From Candidatus Sumerlaeota bacterium (GTDB taxonomy: Bacteria; CG03; SLGR01), in NCBI GenBank assembly GCA_007136585.1, contig SLGR01000010.1, positions 1 through 8,222 of the forward strand: 8,222 nucleotides of DNA. Direction: 5' to 3'. Shown here piece by piece: positions 1 through 6,961 of this stretch (within the stretch, counting starts at the first letter, position 1; each line of letters starts with the position of its first letter). A program made the translations under genes and the position numbers. A model generated the notes under the pieces. It was not told where the DNA came from, made no database searches, and worked only from the letters and a program-made list of their open reading frames with translations.

Positions 1-1
1 G

Positions 2-901
2 GAGGGGGTGGCGGTTTCAGCTGATTTCCACAAGGTTCCGGATGAGGATTGGGAACACCGTCTAGGGCTTGAGTTTCCTCTTACCGGGAATTTTCTTTTA
101 AGGGCGGGGGTGCAGAGCAGGCCGGCCAGATTCTCGTTCGGATTCGGGGCGCAGGCCGGGATATTTTCCCTGAACTACTCTTACAGGACTCACAGCGAAC
201 TTGAGGCGCAGCATATGTTTTCAATGCAGGGGCGGTTCGGGAGGGACCCGGACGATATCAGGAGGGTATCCCCGGCCGATGAAGTGGAAGAAGAGGAAGA
301 GACCGGGATAGTTGTTAATATAAATACCGCCACATCTGAAGAGCTCACTGCCGTGCCCGGGCTCGGACCGACCACTGCGGGAAGGATAATTGAGTACAGG
401 GAGCAGACAGGTGAGTTCAGGAGCGTAAGGGATCTTATGAGGATATACGGGTTTACCCGTGATATGTACAGCAGGTTCAGGGATTACCTTACGGTTGAAG
501 GGGAGACTACTATCGCCCCCGATATGATGCCGGTCCCCTGGAGGGTTCCTGATATAGGGGATTACTACGAAGAACATTACGCCCCTGATGAGGCGCCTGA
601 GGAAGTTCCTGTGGAAGAACCGGAAGAAAAACCTGAGGAAGTTCCTGCGGAAGAGCCGGAAGAAGAACCGGGAGAGGATCCCGAAGCGGATCCAGAGGAA
701 GAATTGTTTAACTTAAATACAGCCTCGGCTGCGGAACTCAGGGGAGCCGGGATTCCTCCGGCACTGGCTAGGAGTATAATAAGGTACAGGAGTTCGCACG
801 GAGATTTCAACCAGTGGGAGGATCTTATGAGTGTCCCCGGGATGCGCAGGAGCTTTCTTGAGTCGCTTCAGGATGCAGCGGTGCTGGAGCCCTCCCGGTA
901 A
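2..901 (+). CDS. PorV-like outer-membrane barrel C-terminus fused to two ComEA-type helix-hairpin-helix domains (5' partial)
   Basis: The frame is already open at the left edge (codons Glu, Gly, then GTG at 8), so the GTG is probably internal and the gene lacks its 5' part. Residues below count from that GTG. Residues 18-78 alternate in the manner of the last strands of a PorV/UPF0164-type barrel (LNYSYRTHSEL, then FSMQGRFG), closely resembling the end of the barrel encoded at 6001-6873. An acidic tract (92-98) follows. The first ComEA-like HhH unit spans about 102-163 (VVNINTATSEEL, hairpin PGLGP at 117-121). A Pro/Glu-rich repeat linker covers 197-232. A second HhH unit spans 233-295 (LFNLNTASAAEL), with a diverged hairpin (AGIPP). 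If the barrel sits in the outer membrane, the C-terminal tail should lie in the periplasm. HhH domains of this family usually bind DNA without sequence specificity, but they also occur as protein-interaction modules. The next gene starts 19 bp downstream and also carries HhH domains. Architecture is well supported; function is not known. Confidence 0.85.
   Translation, partial: EGVAVSADFHKVPDEDWEHRLGLEFPLTGNFLLRAGVQSRPARFSFGFGAQAGIFSLNYSYRTHSELEAQHMFSMQGRFGRDPDDIRRVSPADEVEEEEETGIVVNINTATSEELTAVPGLGPTTAGRIIEYREQTGEFRSVRDLMRIYGFTRDMYSRFRDYLTVEGETTIAPDMMPVPWRVPDIGDYYEEHYAPDEAPEEVPVEEPEEKPEEVPAEEPEEEPGEDPEADPEEELFNLNTASAAELRGAGIPPALARSIIRYRSSHGDFNQWEDLMSVPGMRRSFLESLQDAAVLEPSR
596..703 (+). repeat. 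Three in-frame 36-bp imperfect repeats encoding a Pro/Glu-rich linker
   Basis: Three consecutive 36-bp units (596-631, 632-667, 668-703) encode the 12-residue units PEEVPVEEPEEK, PEEVPAEEPEEE and PGEDPEADPEEE. The first two copies are nearly identical in DNA; the third is diverged. The linker separates the two HhH domains of the left-edge gene. Extended Pro/Glu-rich segments are common in periplasm-spanning proteins such as TonB, so a stiff spacer is the simplest reading. Tandem copies could expand or contract by slippage without changing the frame. Confidence 0.85.
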
Positions 902-920
902 GGGTCTTTTCTTTCCTGGG

Positions 921-3062
921 ATGAGAAAAACCCCGGTTATACTTTTTTTAACGGTGCTTATCTGCGCATCCTCCGCTTATACAGCGCGGCGTGGTTTTGT
1001 TGATATCAACCGTGCGGATGCGGAGCGTCTGGCGGAGCTTCCCGGGGTCTCTCCGGAGCTGGCTGAGGCTATAGTTGAAACCCGCGAAAAAGTTAATTTT
1101 TTCAGGCGGATAAACGATCTTATGGAAGTTGAAGGGATGACCGGGGAAATATTTGACGGCATATCCCCTATGCTCATAATGACCCCGCCGGGGGCCCTTC
1201 GCGCCGATGAGATAATTGAAGAACTTGAGATAATGGAAGAAGAGGAAGAGGATTACTTCCTGGAGCTTGATGTGGATATATCACGCCTTGAGGCATACAG
1301 GAGCAGTCCCCTTGATCTTAATACGGCCGTTTACTCCCAGCTGCTGGAACTCCCGGAGATAGACCATACGCTTGCCGAAGCTATCCTTTCGCTGAGGCGT
1401 CAGATGAGGGGGTTTGATACCGTTGAGGATATAGTAGAGGTTGTGGGCCCCGGCAGATTTGAGAGGATACGCCCTTTCGTGGCGGTCCTTGACGAGACAG
1501 AACTTGTAAGGCTGCATGGAGATTTCAGGGTCTCCGCCGAGGTTATCCACCCTTATGACGAGTACTACTTTTCTCTTGATAGAAGGTACCAGTACCCGCT
1601 GCAGGTAGAGGCAAGACACAGACTCAGGTACGGGAACAGGCTGGAGCTGGGGCTGCAGATTAGACGTAAGGCCTCTCCGCATTTTCCCCCGAGGTACGAC
1701 GGAGCAAGAAAAATAGATTACGGGAACCTCAGTGAGTATTACCTGGGAACAAGGTACCTTCTGATGCGCAGTATGGGTCCGTTTGATACGGTTGTTCTGG
1801 GAAGTTACAGACTGGATTATTTCGGCCCGGCAACCCGGACGAGGCGTTTAAGAGGTCTCAGGATAGATGAAAGAACTTCTGTTTACGGGGGGTTTTACGG
1901 AGCGGCGGCGGAGACCCGGCCGGGGGATTGGGAGGTGACGGTTTTTCTTTCGGAGAAGGAGCTGCCTTTCAGAAGCGTTAATGAGTACGACGGTTCAGTT
2001 CCCGAACATCAGGGGTCGCTTTACGATACTGCAAACCTTCCTATATACGACCCGTATTATCTTAAGGAATCTATCTACGGGGGGATTCTGAGGCGCGAAC
2101 TTCCTTCGGGGCTGAAACTCAGCGCCGGAGGGTACTTAAAGAGCTACGACAGGGTCCTGGACCATGAGGGCGATTTCAACAGGTTCCGGGGGGACGAGAT
2201 AAGGATACTGGATCTTGAGGCCGAGTATACCTACAGGAATTACCGGGTCATAGCCGACTGGGGGATGTGCCGGTACCATACCTTTGACGCTTTTTATGAC
2301 TCCGACGGGCTTAGAATATGGGAGGAAGGAAGGGAGTGGCGATGGGATACCGGTTACGCTCTCCGGCTTGCTTTTATTTCTCATCACGATATTGCGAATT
2401 TCTGGATTCACTATTGGAGCGTTGATCACGATTATTTTGATTTTCCGGGAGAAGGTCGCCTTGCAACTTATAACGCCAGGAACGAGGTTCGGTATACCCT
2501 TGGGGGCAGGGTAGAGCCCCGGAGGGGGATGCATACCCAGGCGGATCTTATGTACCAGGAGAAGATTAAACCCGTTTACCGTGACACGAGGCTGGACCGT
2601 ATGAGCCTTAGACTGCGCCAGTCCTGGGATGTAACCCAGGAGTTTCTCCTGAGGTATTCCGGAACTTTAAGCCGCGGCAGGGAGTGGCGCACGGTGGATG
2701 CAAGGTACTCCCCGAGGATTTATGATTCCCACAGGCTTGAGATTATTCACAGGCCTTCGGCGCGTGTGCGCCTCAGGGGGGTTTTCAGGAGAGCCAGGGA
2801 AAGGTTCGACGAGACCGCGGAGCTGATTTCCTACGATACCGACAGCGGAAATTACGGCGAGATCAGGTACAGGCCGGTTGACCCGCTTCTGATGCTGGCA
2901 AGGATATATATTAATGACGGGGGTAACGGCCTGGGGTGGCGGATAAGACCCGTCTATACTTTTTCGCGCCACGCAAGGCTCAGGATGGAATTTGAAAAGG
3001 ATCCCAGAGCCGGGGATGATTCAAGGAGCACCTTCTCGGTTCAGTATGATATGTCTTTTTAA
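921..3062 (+). CDS. Exported protein with two ComEA-type HhH domains followed by a large predicted outer-membrane beta-barrel
   Basis: The 713-residue product starts at ATG 921, which gives a clean signal peptide (MRKTPVILFLTVLICASSAYT). An in-frame start at 831 would lie inside the preceding gene and add 30 residues unlike a signal sequence. No good Shine-Dalgarno sequence is visible, so coupling to the gene ending at 901 is likely. HhH unit 1 covers about 27-87 (VDINRADAERLAELPGVSPELA) and HhH unit 2 about 131-189 (LDLNTAVYSQLLELPEI). A strongly acidic linker lies between them (about 96-122, including five Glu in a row at 106-110). From about 195 to the end, short alternating aromatic/polar segments rich in Tyr, Arg and Asp suggest a beta-barrel, and the protein ends in Phe (QYDMSF), as expected for BAM-assembled proteins. 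Proteins with N-terminal HhH and a C-terminal barrel are annotated in Bacteroidota and relatives without an assigned function. The HhH part should face the periplasm. The HhH call is firm; the barrel is inferred from composition and terminus. Confidence 0.85.
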   Translation: MRKTPVILFLTVLICASSAYTARRGFVDINRADAERLAELPGVSPELAEAIVETREKVNFFRRINDLMEVEGMTGEIFDGISPMLIMTPPGALRADEIIEELEIMEEEEEDYFLELDVDISRLEAYRSSPLDLNTAVYSQLLELPEIDHTLAEAILSLRRQMRGFDTVEDIVEVVGPGRFERIRPFVAVLDETELVRLHGDFRVSAEVIHPYDEYYFSLDRRYQYPLQVEARHRLRYGNRLELGLQIRRKASPHFPPRYDGARKIDYGNLSEYYLGTRYLLMRSMGPFDTVVLGSYRLDYFGPATRTRRLRGLRIDERTSVYGGFYGAAAETRPGDWEVTVFLSEKELPFRSVNEYDGSVPEHQGSLYDTANLPIYDPYYLKESIYGGILRRELPSGLKLSAGGYLKSYDRVLDHEGDFNRFRGDEIRILDLEAEYTYRNYRVIADWGMCRYHTFDAFYDSDGLRIWEEGREWRWDTGYALRLAFISHHDIANFWIHYWSVDHDYFDFPGEGRLATYNARNEVRYTLGGRVEPRRGMHTQADLMYQEKIKPVYRDTRLDRMSLRLRQSWDVTQEFLLRYSGTLSRGREWRTVDARYSPRIYDSHRLEIIHRPSARVRLRGVFRRARERFDETAELISYDTDSGNYGEIRYRPVDPLLMLARIYINDGGNGLGWRIRPVYTFSRHARLRMEFEKDPRAGDDSRSTFSVQYDMSF

Positions 3063-3088
3063 AATGTCAGGGTGTGTATTTCCTTTAC

Positions 3089-3093
3089 GGAGG
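3089..3093 (+). promoter_or_regulatory. Shine-Dalgarno GGAGG deciding the start at 3104
   Basis: GGAGG lies 10 bases before ATG 3104, with a second GGAGA (3096-3100) closer in. This supports ATG 3104 over the in-frame GTG at 3074, which lies upstream of the site and would place MYFLYGGWRI before the signal peptide. It is the clearest ribosome binding site in the window. Confidence 0.75.
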
Positions 3094-3103
3094 TTGGAGA
3101 ATA

Positions 3104-4360
3104 ATGAAGTTTAAAATATTTTTATCTGTACTTTGGGCATCTCTTCTGGCAGGAGCGGTCCCGGCTTTGCCGTGGAGCTACCCCGGATCGGGCATAGCCG
3201 CCACAGGCGAGCCGGTTCCCGGGGACGGGATCTATCATATGGACGCCCGGACCCTCTCCCTGGGAGGCGCTTCCGCGGCTTCTGCTCACGGCCCGTATGC
3301 TGTATTTTATAACCCCGCCGGTCTAGGACTGGTACCCAGGAGGGCTCTTGCCGTCTCCGCAGGACTGGGGTTTGCCGGGGAAAGGGTCCCGGATGAGCGC
3401 AAGTACTCTTCTTCGCATTTTTTCCGCGCGGGGCCGGTCTCGGTAATTTACCCGGCCGGAAGGTTTTTCCTGGGGGTCGGGTACGCCCGAAGGCGGGATA
3501 TGGGGTATGAGTATGATTACAAGTCCTTTACTCAGGGTAAGGCCGATACCTTCAGGGTGGAATCTTCCGGAGGTATTAACGGGATAACCCTGGCCTGCGG
3601 GCTGGGAGTTCTACGGGACCTTTATGCGGGTGTTACGGTTGATTTACTTACCGGCTCCGCCTCTGGCGAGCGCAGCACGGTTATCTATCGCTCGTCCAGG
3701 GATATTTATGAGGGTGAGCGGGATTTCAGCGGGACCTCATTCTCCCTGGGGGCTGTATATTCGCTGATGGAAGAAAGGCTCATTGCGGCAGCCGTATGGA
3801 ACCCGGGTTATACCTTAAGGGACGAGTGGTCCCTGGAGAGAAGTGAATACCTGTGGGGTGCGAATAACTGGACGGAATCATCTTCATCGGAGCCGGAGGG
3901 GCAAAGGGACCTTAGTATGCCCTCCGGGTTTACGCTCTCGGCCCAGTATAATTTCCCGGGACTTGACCGCACTATGCTTACAGCGGATGTAAGCCGCAGG
4001 AACTGGAGCAGTTTCAGGTACAGGGAGAAGAAAGACACCTCCGACCCGGCCTACGGGGAGAGGATCGATCCTTCCTACAGGGATGTAACCGCCTTCAGGG
4101 CCGGACTGGAACACTATATAGATTTTACGACAGCCTTACGGGCCGGGTTTGCCTACGAACCTTTCTACGGTGATACGGGGGTGGACCTGGTAAAGTTTAC
4201 GGCGGGTGTGGGGGTAGAGCTTTCCAGGAGTTTTTTCCTGGATATAGGTTTGGGGTACGGAATGCGGACATACTACGGGGATAACCCGTTCTCAGATGAC
4301 GAGCAGAGGGTTTCGGAAAATATAATGAGGATTATGTGCAGTACGGAATGGCATTTTTAA
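3104..4360 (+). CDS. FadL/OmpP1-like outer-membrane beta-barrel protein
   Basis: This 418-residue exported protein has a signal peptide at about 1-21 (cleavage near AVPA). An N-terminal block at 46-75 holds the motifs MDARTLSLGGASAAS and FYNPAGLG; this Asp-Ala-Arg...Gly-Gly...Asn-Pro-Ala-Gly-Leu pattern is shared by FadL/OmpP1/TodX and PorV/UPF0164 barrels. Later features favour FadL: a MLTADVSRRNWSSF strand (291-304), and near the C-terminus paired strands of the type found in FadL porins (AFRAGLEHYIDFTTALRAGF). The protein ends in Phe (STEWHF). FadL-family proteins carry hydrophobic compounds across the outer membrane, but no substrate can be read here, and a role as a PorV-type secretion partner is possible. 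It lies 41 bp after the HhH-barrel gene and 39 bp before the subtilase gene, consistent with one transcript. The start is set by the strong Shine-Dalgarno sequence. Confidence 0.8.
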   Translation: MKFKIFLSVLWASLLAGAVPALPWSYPGSGIAATGEPVPGDGIYHMDARTLSLGGASAASAHGPYAVFYNPAGLGLVPRRALAVSAGLGFAGERVPDERKYSSSHFFRAGPVSVIYPAGRFFLGVGYARRRDMGYEYDYKSFTQGKADTFRVESSGGINGITLACGLGVLRDLYAGVTVDLLTGSASGERSTVIYRSSRDIYEGERDFSGTSFSLGAVYSLMEERLIAAAVWNPGYTLRDEWSLERSEYLWGANNWTESSSSEPEGQRDLSMPSGFTLSAQYNFPGLDRTMLTADVSRRNWSSFRYREKKDTSDPAYGERIDPSYRDVTAFRAGLEHYIDFTTALRAGFAYEPFYGDTGVDLVKFTAGVGVELSRSFFLDIGLGYGMRTYYGDNPFSDDEQRVSENIMRIMCSTEWHF

Positions 4361-4399
4361 GTAGCAGCCGCCTGATGTTCTATAAAAGGGTATCCTAAG

Positions 4400-6004
4400 G
4401 TGAGAAAAAGCTTTAAAATTATCTGGGTGCTTATACTTCTTGCGCTTCCGGGGGAGCTCCGGGGCGGGTATGAGATCCTTGAGATAGGCGGGGTTTCAGC
4501 AAGAGCCGTATCCGGGGAGGTAATACTGAAATTCAGATCCGGGGTCCCGGCCGGGGTTAAAGCTGAAGCCCTCTCCGGGGCCGGAGCCCGGGTTATATCA
4601 AGGCAGTCGGTACTCGGAATAAAACTTGTGGTTTCTGATACCAAGGGAACAGAGTCTCTCGTGAGGTATTTCAGGTCGCTTGACGAGGTTGAGTACGCCG
4701 TCCCTAATTACGTGGTTACAGCCTCCTCGTACAGGCTCCCAGGGGATTTTTCCAGCCTGGCGGAACTCCGGCAGAGACAGTGGGGTCTTGAGCGGATCAA
4801 CGCCCCCGGGGCCTGGGATATAACAACGGGCGAGGATGTCCTTGTGGCGGTGCTTGATACCGGTATAGATATAGACCACGAGAAACTCAGGAATAATATA
4901 TGGGTCAACCCCGACCCGCTGAGCCCCCTTGATTTCGGCGACGGGTATATAGTGGTTAACGATACGCACGGATGGAATTTCATAGATAACACCAATAACA
5001 TAAGCACTTCCGGAGTCCACGGTACCCACGTGGCCGGGATAATAGCCGGGGAAGAGGTTTCCACAAGCTCCCCGGCCTCGGGGTTTGTGGGAGTGAACTG
5101 GAACGCAGATATAATGGCGGTGGAGGTGCTCTGCTCATCAACCGGAAGCGGAGACTCCTGGGCCCTGGTCTCAGGTATACTTTACGCTCTTCGCCGCGGG
5201 GCCGATATAATTAATATGAGTCTGGGGTACGCTCCGGGACATGAGAGGATATCTCCGGTGGAGGAAGCCTGCGAGTACGCCTACAGCAGGGGGGTTCTCC
5301 TCGTCTCTTCATCGGGGAACATAGACGGAAGTCCCGGGTACGGGGGAGGTATAGGTCAGCCGGCTTCCTACAGGAGTGTTATAGCTGTAGGCGCGACCGA
5401 CAGCGAGGACCGTAAGGCGGTTTTCTCGAATTACGGGGAAGAGCTGGAGATATCCGCTCCCGGGGTTGATATTTACTCTACTCTTCCCGGGGGTACCTAC
5501 GGGGAAAAATCCGGGACCAGTATGGCCGCCCCTTTTGTTTCGGGAATAGCCTCAATGGTAATATCTGTCTGGAGGGATAGGGGGCTGGACTGGACCCCGG
5601 GACAGGCACGCCAGGTTCTGACCGCTTCCGCTGAAACTCCGGCCGGGGGGAAAGACCGTATGCTGGGGTATGGGTACTCTGATCTATTATCCGCGGTAAG
5701 AACAGCCTCCGAGTCCCAGGGAAAGGTTGAAGAAAAGAGGTTGCTTGTATATCCGAACCCGTTCTACCCTGAGGAGGGGCAGGAGGTCAAGATAGTCCTC
5801 CCGGCCCGTAAGGAGGCCGGGGCAAGGCGGCTCAGAATTTACACCCTTGACGGGGTCAGCGTTCTTGAGAGGGATGTGCGGAATCTTCCAGTAACCTGGG
5901 ACGGAAGAAACTCCGAAGGAAGAAGGTGCGCAAGCGGTCTCTATTTTTTCTATCTTGAGACCGAAGACGGTTCGGAGACCGGAAGGATAACCCTCATAAG
6001 ATGA
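4400..6004 (+). CDS. Secreted pre-pro-subtilase (peptidase S8) with C-terminal FlgD-like/T9SS type A-like sorting domain
   Basis: This 534-residue protein starts at GTG 4400, giving MRKSFK plus a hydrophobic core (signal peptide about 1-22). AAAAGGG at 4384-4390 may serve as a ribosome site. Residues 37-108 resemble a fervidolysin/I9-type prodomain (GEVILKFRSG, then VEYAVPNYV), which acts as intramolecular chaperone and inhibitor in this family. The catalytic domain spans about 126-437: Asp153 in VLDTGID, His210 in HGTHVAG, oxyanion Asn307 in SSSGN and nucleophile Ser374 in SGTSMAAPF. All key residues are present, so it is probably an active serine endopeptidase. The C-terminal 448-534 (LLVYPNPF, then VTWDGRN, ASGLYFFYLE, ending GRITLIR) matches the FlgD Ig-like/type IX secretion type A CTD pattern. 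The domain suggests sorting to, or anchoring at, the cell surface. Its stop codon overlaps the start of a PorV-like barrel gene. The S8 call is very secure; T9SS export is inference. Confidence 0.95.
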   Translation: MRKSFKIIWVLILLALPGELRGGYEILEIGGVSARAVSGEVILKFRSGVPAGVKAEALSGAGARVISRQSVLGIKLVVSDTKGTESLVRYFRSLDEVEYAVPNYVVTASSYRLPGDFSSLAELRQRQWGLERINAPGAWDITTGEDVLVAVLDTGIDIDHEKLRNNIWVNPDPLSPLDFGDGYIVVNDTHGWNFIDNTNNISTSGVHGTHVAGIIAGEEVSTSSPASGFVGVNWNADIMAVEVLCSSTGSGDSWALVSGILYALRRGADIINMSLGYAPGHERISPVEEACEYAYSRGVLLVSSSGNIDGSPGYGGGIGQPASYRSVIAVGATDSEDRKAVFSNYGEELEISAPGVDIYSTLPGGTYGEKSGTSMAAPFVSGIASMVISVWRDRGLDWTPGQARQVLTASAETPAGGKDRMLGYGYSDLLSAVRTASESQGKVEEKRLLVYPNPFYPEEGQEVKIVLPARKEAGARRLRIYTLDGVSVLERDVRNLPVTWDGRNSEGRRCASGLYFFYLETEDGSETGRITLIR

Positions 6005-6873
6005 ACAGGTTGAAGACAGCCCTTGCGGCCGGACTTATATACGCTTTTGCGGCCGGTTCCTTATCCGCGGCCGGAAGAAGCGGCGGCAGGATACTGGAGG
6101 TAACGACCCTACCAGGGGTTGCTGCCCTTGGGGAGGCCTACTCCGCCCGTTCAGGGCGGGCGGCCTCGGTATCGATTAACCCTGCCGCCCTTGCCCGCAT
6201 CCGGTTTACGGAAGCGGTTTTCGCTCATACGGTATATTATGCTGATACTTCCCTTACATCAGTCTCGGCTGCCTGGAAATGGGGGAGCGCGGGGCTGGGC
6301 GGAGAGTGGAAGCAGTTTTATTCCCGCGATATTTACAGGGACGAATGGGGGGGAGGAAGGGAGAGTTTCGTAAACAGGTTTACCGGGATAACACTGGGAG
6401 GAGGCTTTCCTGTTTACGGGAGAGTATCCTGCGGGGTTTCAGTGAGTACTGTTAAGGAGACTCTTTATGAGTATTCCGATACGGCTCTCTCCCTGGGAGC
6501 GGGGGTTTATATTACGGGTTTCAGGGGGGACTCGTTTGCCTTTACCGTGAGGAACTTCGGGACCTCACTTGAACATAAGGATAGGGCCGGGTCACAGAAC
6601 ACCCTTGCCTCAGCGGCGGGGGCTCACAGGATGGGAAATTATATTCTATCCTGGGAACTTCTGAGATCACGCGAGCTTGACCTGGGGTGGAGAGCCGGGC
6701 TTGAGGGTGATCTCTCCGGTTTGATACTCAGGGGCGGCCTGAGATATGAGCACGGAGCCGATTTCTCACTGGGGGTGGGGGTGCCTTACGGCAGGTGGAA
6801 CTTTGATTATGCTTATTCGCCTCACCGGGACCTTGAGGCGGCTCACCGGATCTCTGTCGGGGCTTTATTCTAA
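6001..6873 (+). CDS. Small PorV/UPF0164-like outer-membrane barrel protein
   Basis: The start ATG overlaps the subtilase stop codon (ATGA, 6001-6004), so translational coupling is likely; GGAAGG at 5981-5986 is somewhat far for a ribosome site. The 290-residue product has a signal peptide at about 1-23 (LSAA cleavage region). The motif at 31-66 (LEVTTLPGVAALGEAYSA, then INPAALARI) is a version of the PorV/PorQ/UPF0164 N-terminal signature, here with NPAAL instead of the usual NPAGL. The remainder is alternating beta-strand sequence ending in Phe (ISVGALF). The terminal strands (FDYAYSPHRDLEAAHRISVG) resemble the barrel end of the left-edge HhH fusion. It is shorter than most PorV-type proteins. 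In type IX systems PorV collects CTD-bearing cargo at the outer membrane, so overlap with a CTD-bearing protease suggests a cargo-partner pair. A generic barrel role remains possible. No substrate can be assigned. Confidence 0.8.
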   Translation: MNRLKTALAAGLIYAFAAGSLSAAGRSGGRILEVTTLPGVAALGEAYSARSGRAASVSINPAALARIRFTEAVFAHTVYYADTSLTSVSAAWKWGSAGLGGEWKQFYSRDIYRDEWGGGRESFVNRFTGITLGGGFPVYGRVSCGVSVSTVKETLYEYSDTALSLGAGVYITGFRGDSFAFTVRNFGTSLEHKDRAGSQNTLASAAGAHRMGNYILSWELLRSRELDLGWRAGLEGDLSGLILRGGLRYEHGADFSLGVGVPYGRWNFDYAYSPHRDLEAAHRISVGALF

Positions 6874-6961
6874 AATGCTATTTTGTACTTGATATAAAAC
6901 TCTGAATCTGCTTTTATCGTACTTATATAATGCGGTACGGCAGCAGTATTAAAATAAATTT
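6874..6961 (+). promoter_or_regulatory. AT-rich intergenic region with likely promoter for the second subtilase
   Basis: This 88-bp gap is the longest in the window and clearly more AT-rich than the genes. It holds a perfect TATAAT at 6926-6931 with no convincing -35 at standard spacing, and a second TATAAA at 6893-6898. Each lies within a copy of a direct repeat (GTACTTGATATAA 6885-6897; GTACTTATATAA 6919-6930; 34 bp apart). A short inverted repeat, CGTAC (6918-6922) and GTACG (6935-6939), brackets the TATAAT and could be an operator. No hairpin plus T-run terminator is visible after the preceding gene. The sequence shows the motifs; promoter activity is inferred. Confidence 0.45.
6885..6930 (+). 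repeat. Short direct repeat GTACTT(G)ATATAA, two copies
   Basis: GTACTTGATATAA (6885-6897) and GTACTTATATAA (6919-6930) differ by one inserted G. Both contain a -10-like element and lie upstream of the second subtilase gene. The 34-bp start-to-start spacing is about three helical turns, so both copies would face the same side of the DNA. This could be a regulator site or chance in AT-rich DNA. Confidence 0.4.

Noticed and set aside
577-810. Minus-strand open frame rich in Ser/Gly
   Set aside because: It is the antisense of the Pro/Glu repeat linker; its low-complexity composition follows from the repeat.
831-920. Upstream in-frame extension of the second gene beginning at 831
   Set aside because: It would overlap the preceding gene by about 70 bp and add 30 residues that hide a clear signal peptide starting at ATG 921.
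2284-2514. Plus-strand open frame with hydrophobic residues inside the HhH-barrel gene
   Set aside because: It lies wholly within a convincing gene in another frame, has no independent start signal, and shows no family motif.
4361-4399. Possible terminator between the FadL-like gene and the first subtilase
   Set aside because: No GC-rich hairpin followed by a T-run is present; the genes are probably co-transcribed.
4598-5064. Overlapping minus-strand open frames across the first subtilase
   Set aside because: They are antisense to the conserved prodomain and catalytic Asp/His region and have no recognisable motif.
6879-6885. Bacteroidota-type -7 promoter element (TAnnTTTG)
   Set aside because: TATTTTG is one base short of the consensus, and no TTTG lies at the -33 position upstream.
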